A stretch of DNA of 6,410 nucleotides, taken from assembly GCA_007117055.1 (NCBI GenBank), contig SKHH01000187.1:1-6410 (forward strand), given 5' to 3'. This document shows positions 5,178 to 6,410 of this stretch, one piece after another (the first letter of the stretch is position 1; each line of letters begins with the position of its first letter). The position numbers and the translations under genes are program-made. The notes under the pieces were generated by a model. It ran no database searches, had not been told where the DNA came from, and was given only the letters and a program-made list of their open reading frames with translations. This stretch comes from Lishizhenia sp. GTDB lineage: Bacteria; Bacteroidota; Bacteroidia; Flavobacteriales_D; Crocinitomicaceae.

Positions 5178-6184
5178 TGGAAGAAAAAAAAATAAAAACA
5201 ACATTAATAACAGGTTTTTTAGGAGCTGGTAAAACTACTTATTTGAATCATATCATTGAATCAAACCCTTCGACCCGCTACGCCATTATTGAAAATGAAT
5301 TTGGAGAAGAGAGTATTGACGGGGAGCTTCTCATTCATTCGCCTACGAATTTAATTGAATTAAATAACGGGTGTCTTTGTTGTTCGCTAAACGATAACCT
5401 ATTTGAATTATTAGCCTCTTTATACAAACGGAAAGATGAGTTCGATGAATTATTAATTGAAGCGACAGGAGTTGCAAACCCTGAAAATATTGCAACACCT
5501 TTTTTAAGTCACCCAGCGGTTAAAAATACTTTCGAGTTGGTCAACACGGTTTGTTTAATCGACCCTGAACAAATCAATGAACAATTGGAAAATACGGAAG
5601 AAGCGAGGCTACAAATCACTTTTTCTGACACTTTACTAATAACCAAAACCGACTTAGTTACTGATGAAAAGGTTAATGAAGTTAAACAGATTTTAGAAAA
5701 AATTAATCCTTTGGCTTCATTACTAATCAAAAAAGAAGGGAAATATCCGAACCTTCATAAAACAGAAACGTTGTTTTGTAAGGAACACAAAGGTAAAAGC
5801 CAATCACCTTGCGAGCACATGTCTGAACATAACACGTGTGGACATGATCACAAACATATCGAAAACCACAGTCATCAGCACACAGATATTACAACACATT
5901 CTTTTGTTTTTGAAAACCCCATAGATATTTCAACGTTAAAACATCAACTTTTTGTGTTAATTACCATTCAATCTAAGAACCTATATCGCGTAAAAGGGTT
6001 TGTTTTTGATTCAAAATCACCTACTCCTTTCTTGGTGCAATCTGTAGGTAAAAGGCTTATCATTGAACCCTTTACCAATTGGGTAAAGCAATCAAAACAA
6101 CAAAGTAAATTGGTGTTTATTGGCAAAAATTTAAAAGCAGATGGTTTTAGAAAAATGATTGGTCGGAGCTTAATCAAGATGTAA
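5171..6184 (+). CDS. COG0523 (CobW/ZigA-like) GTPase, putative zinc metallochaperone
   Basis: G3E-family P-loop GTPase of the COG0523 group, several members of which deliver zinc to client proteins during starvation. Motifs: Walker A GFLGAGKTT (15-23), switch ENEFGE (41-46), the metal-binding GCLCC (67-71, cysteines 68, 70, 71), LIEATGVANP (95-104) and the guanine-specificity motif TKTD (158-161). Residues 203-243 form a Cys/His-rich linker (C203, C214, C223 and many His, with HDHKH and HSHQH), typical of zinc-linked members. The C-terminal CobW domain follows from about 244 to 337, including LYRVKGFVF. Length is normal. Two starts are possible: the ATG at 5171, overlapping the dinB-like gene by 7 nt, or the ATG at 5177, which forms a TGATG stop/start junction. 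The GTPase motifs begin after both. Last gene of the operon. Confidence 0.93.
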   Translation: MVMEEKKIKTTLITGFLGAGKTTYLNHIIESNPSTRYAIIENEFGEESIDGELLIHSPTNLIELNNGCLCCSLNDNLFELLASLYKRKDEFDELLIEATGVANPENIATPFLSHPAVKNTFELVNTVCLIDPEQINEQLENTEEARLQITFSDTLLITKTDLVTDEKVNEVKQILEKINPLASLLIKKEGKYPNLHKTETLFCKEHKGKSQSPCEHMSEHNTCGHDHKHIENHSHQHTDITTHSFVFENPIDISTLKHQLFVLITIQSKNLYRVKGFVFDSKSPTPFLVQSVGKRLIIEPFTNWVKQSKQQSKLVFIGKNLKADGFRKMIGRSLIKM

Positions 6185-6311
6185 GGAAAAATCACAACTA
6201 GCAACTGTAAAACGTTATCCCTAAAATTGCTATTTAGTCCCTAATGAAATCAAAAGTAGTGACCCAATTTTAAAAACTAATTAAAATACTGCGATTCAGT
6301 GAATTGTTTTT

Positions 6312-6410
6312 TTACTTCTCCCCACTAGGCTCTACCCAATCTCCATACGACTTAATCAATTCAATTAATTCATGTACCGCTTCTGCTTCGGGAACATTTT
6401 TTTTGATGAC
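6312..6410 (-). CDS. C-terminal end of an unidentified protein (partial)
   Basis: An open minus-strand frame enters from the right edge and stops at TAA (6314-6312), giving the last 32 residues of a protein. The tail is helical then polar: EAEAVHELIELIKSYGDWV followed by EPSGEK. No family can be assigned from this fragment. Codon use and amino-acid make-up are those of a real soluble protein. It converges on the operon across a gap of about 127 bp in which I see only weak AT-rich inverted repeats and no strong terminator. Confidence 0.6.
   Translation of the reverse strand, partial: VIKKNVPEAEAVHELIELIKSYGDWVEPSGEK

Noticed and set aside
5471..5496. GTTGCAA and TTGCAAC inverted pair resembling operator half-sites
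   Set aside because: The half-sites are in the reverse order to the operator, are separated by 12 bp, and lie inside the COG0523 coding sequence, where they encode conserved residues.
5509..6204. Minus-strand open frames at 5509-5730 and 5968-6204
   Set aside because: Both lie antisense to the COG0523 gene, whose motifs are intact through the region, and neither has family features.
6221..6287. Weak inverted repeats (CTAAA/TTTAG at 6221-6237 and ATTTTAA/TTAAAAT at 6267-6287) as a terminator between converging genes
   Set aside because: Stems are short or purely A/T with no GC stem and no adjacent U-run in a suitable place; such pairs are expected by chance in this AT-rich gap.

Overview
The window is AT-rich and looks like a chromosomal segment of a Bacteroidota bacterium, most likely from the Flavobacteriia. 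Three things support this: a TonB-dependent receptor with an N-terminal carboxypeptidase-regulatory-like domain, promoters of the Bacteroidota type (TTG, about 20 bp, TAnnTTTG), and genes packed with stop/start overlaps and almost no Shine-Dalgarno sequences.

Layout. Positions 1-2105 (minus strand) hold most of a TonB-dependent outer-membrane receptor whose C-terminus runs off the left edge. Positions 2106-2239 are a divergent control region with a perfect 21-bp palindrome. Positions 2240-2716 (plus) encode an unrecognised 158-residue helical protein. Positions 2717-3005 contain no convincing gene, but carry an 8-bp-arm inverted repeat and then a second copy of the palindrome in front of a promoter. 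From 3006 to 6184 a tight six-gene plus-strand operon encodes a Dcd-family dCTP deaminase/dUTPase-like enzyme, YidD, a HisI paralogue, a Fur-family regulator (probably Zur), a membrane-anchored DinB-fold protein and a COG0523 GTPase with a His-rich segment. The last 99 bases are the 3' end of an unidentified minus-strand gene facing the operon.

How it fits together. Read in the direction of transcription, the two outward-facing promoters carry the same 15-bp palindrome core, TGCAACAATGTTGCA. Their -33 TTG lies at the same place inside it (bases 11-13), and the -7 box begins 17 or 18 bp after it. A Fur-family repressor encoded in the operon could therefore shut both transcription units by blocking the same promoter element. 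COG0523 GTPases and HisI paralogues are known companions of Zur in zinc-starvation regulons. The best reading is a zinc-limitation locus: a receptor to bring in zinc or a zinc-metallophore complex, a putative metal chaperone, and stand-by enzymes. The less usual members are Dcd, YidD, the anchored DinB protein and the 158-residue protein. The zinc assignment is inferred from context; the palindromes, promoters, operon structure and family motifs are read directly from the sequence.
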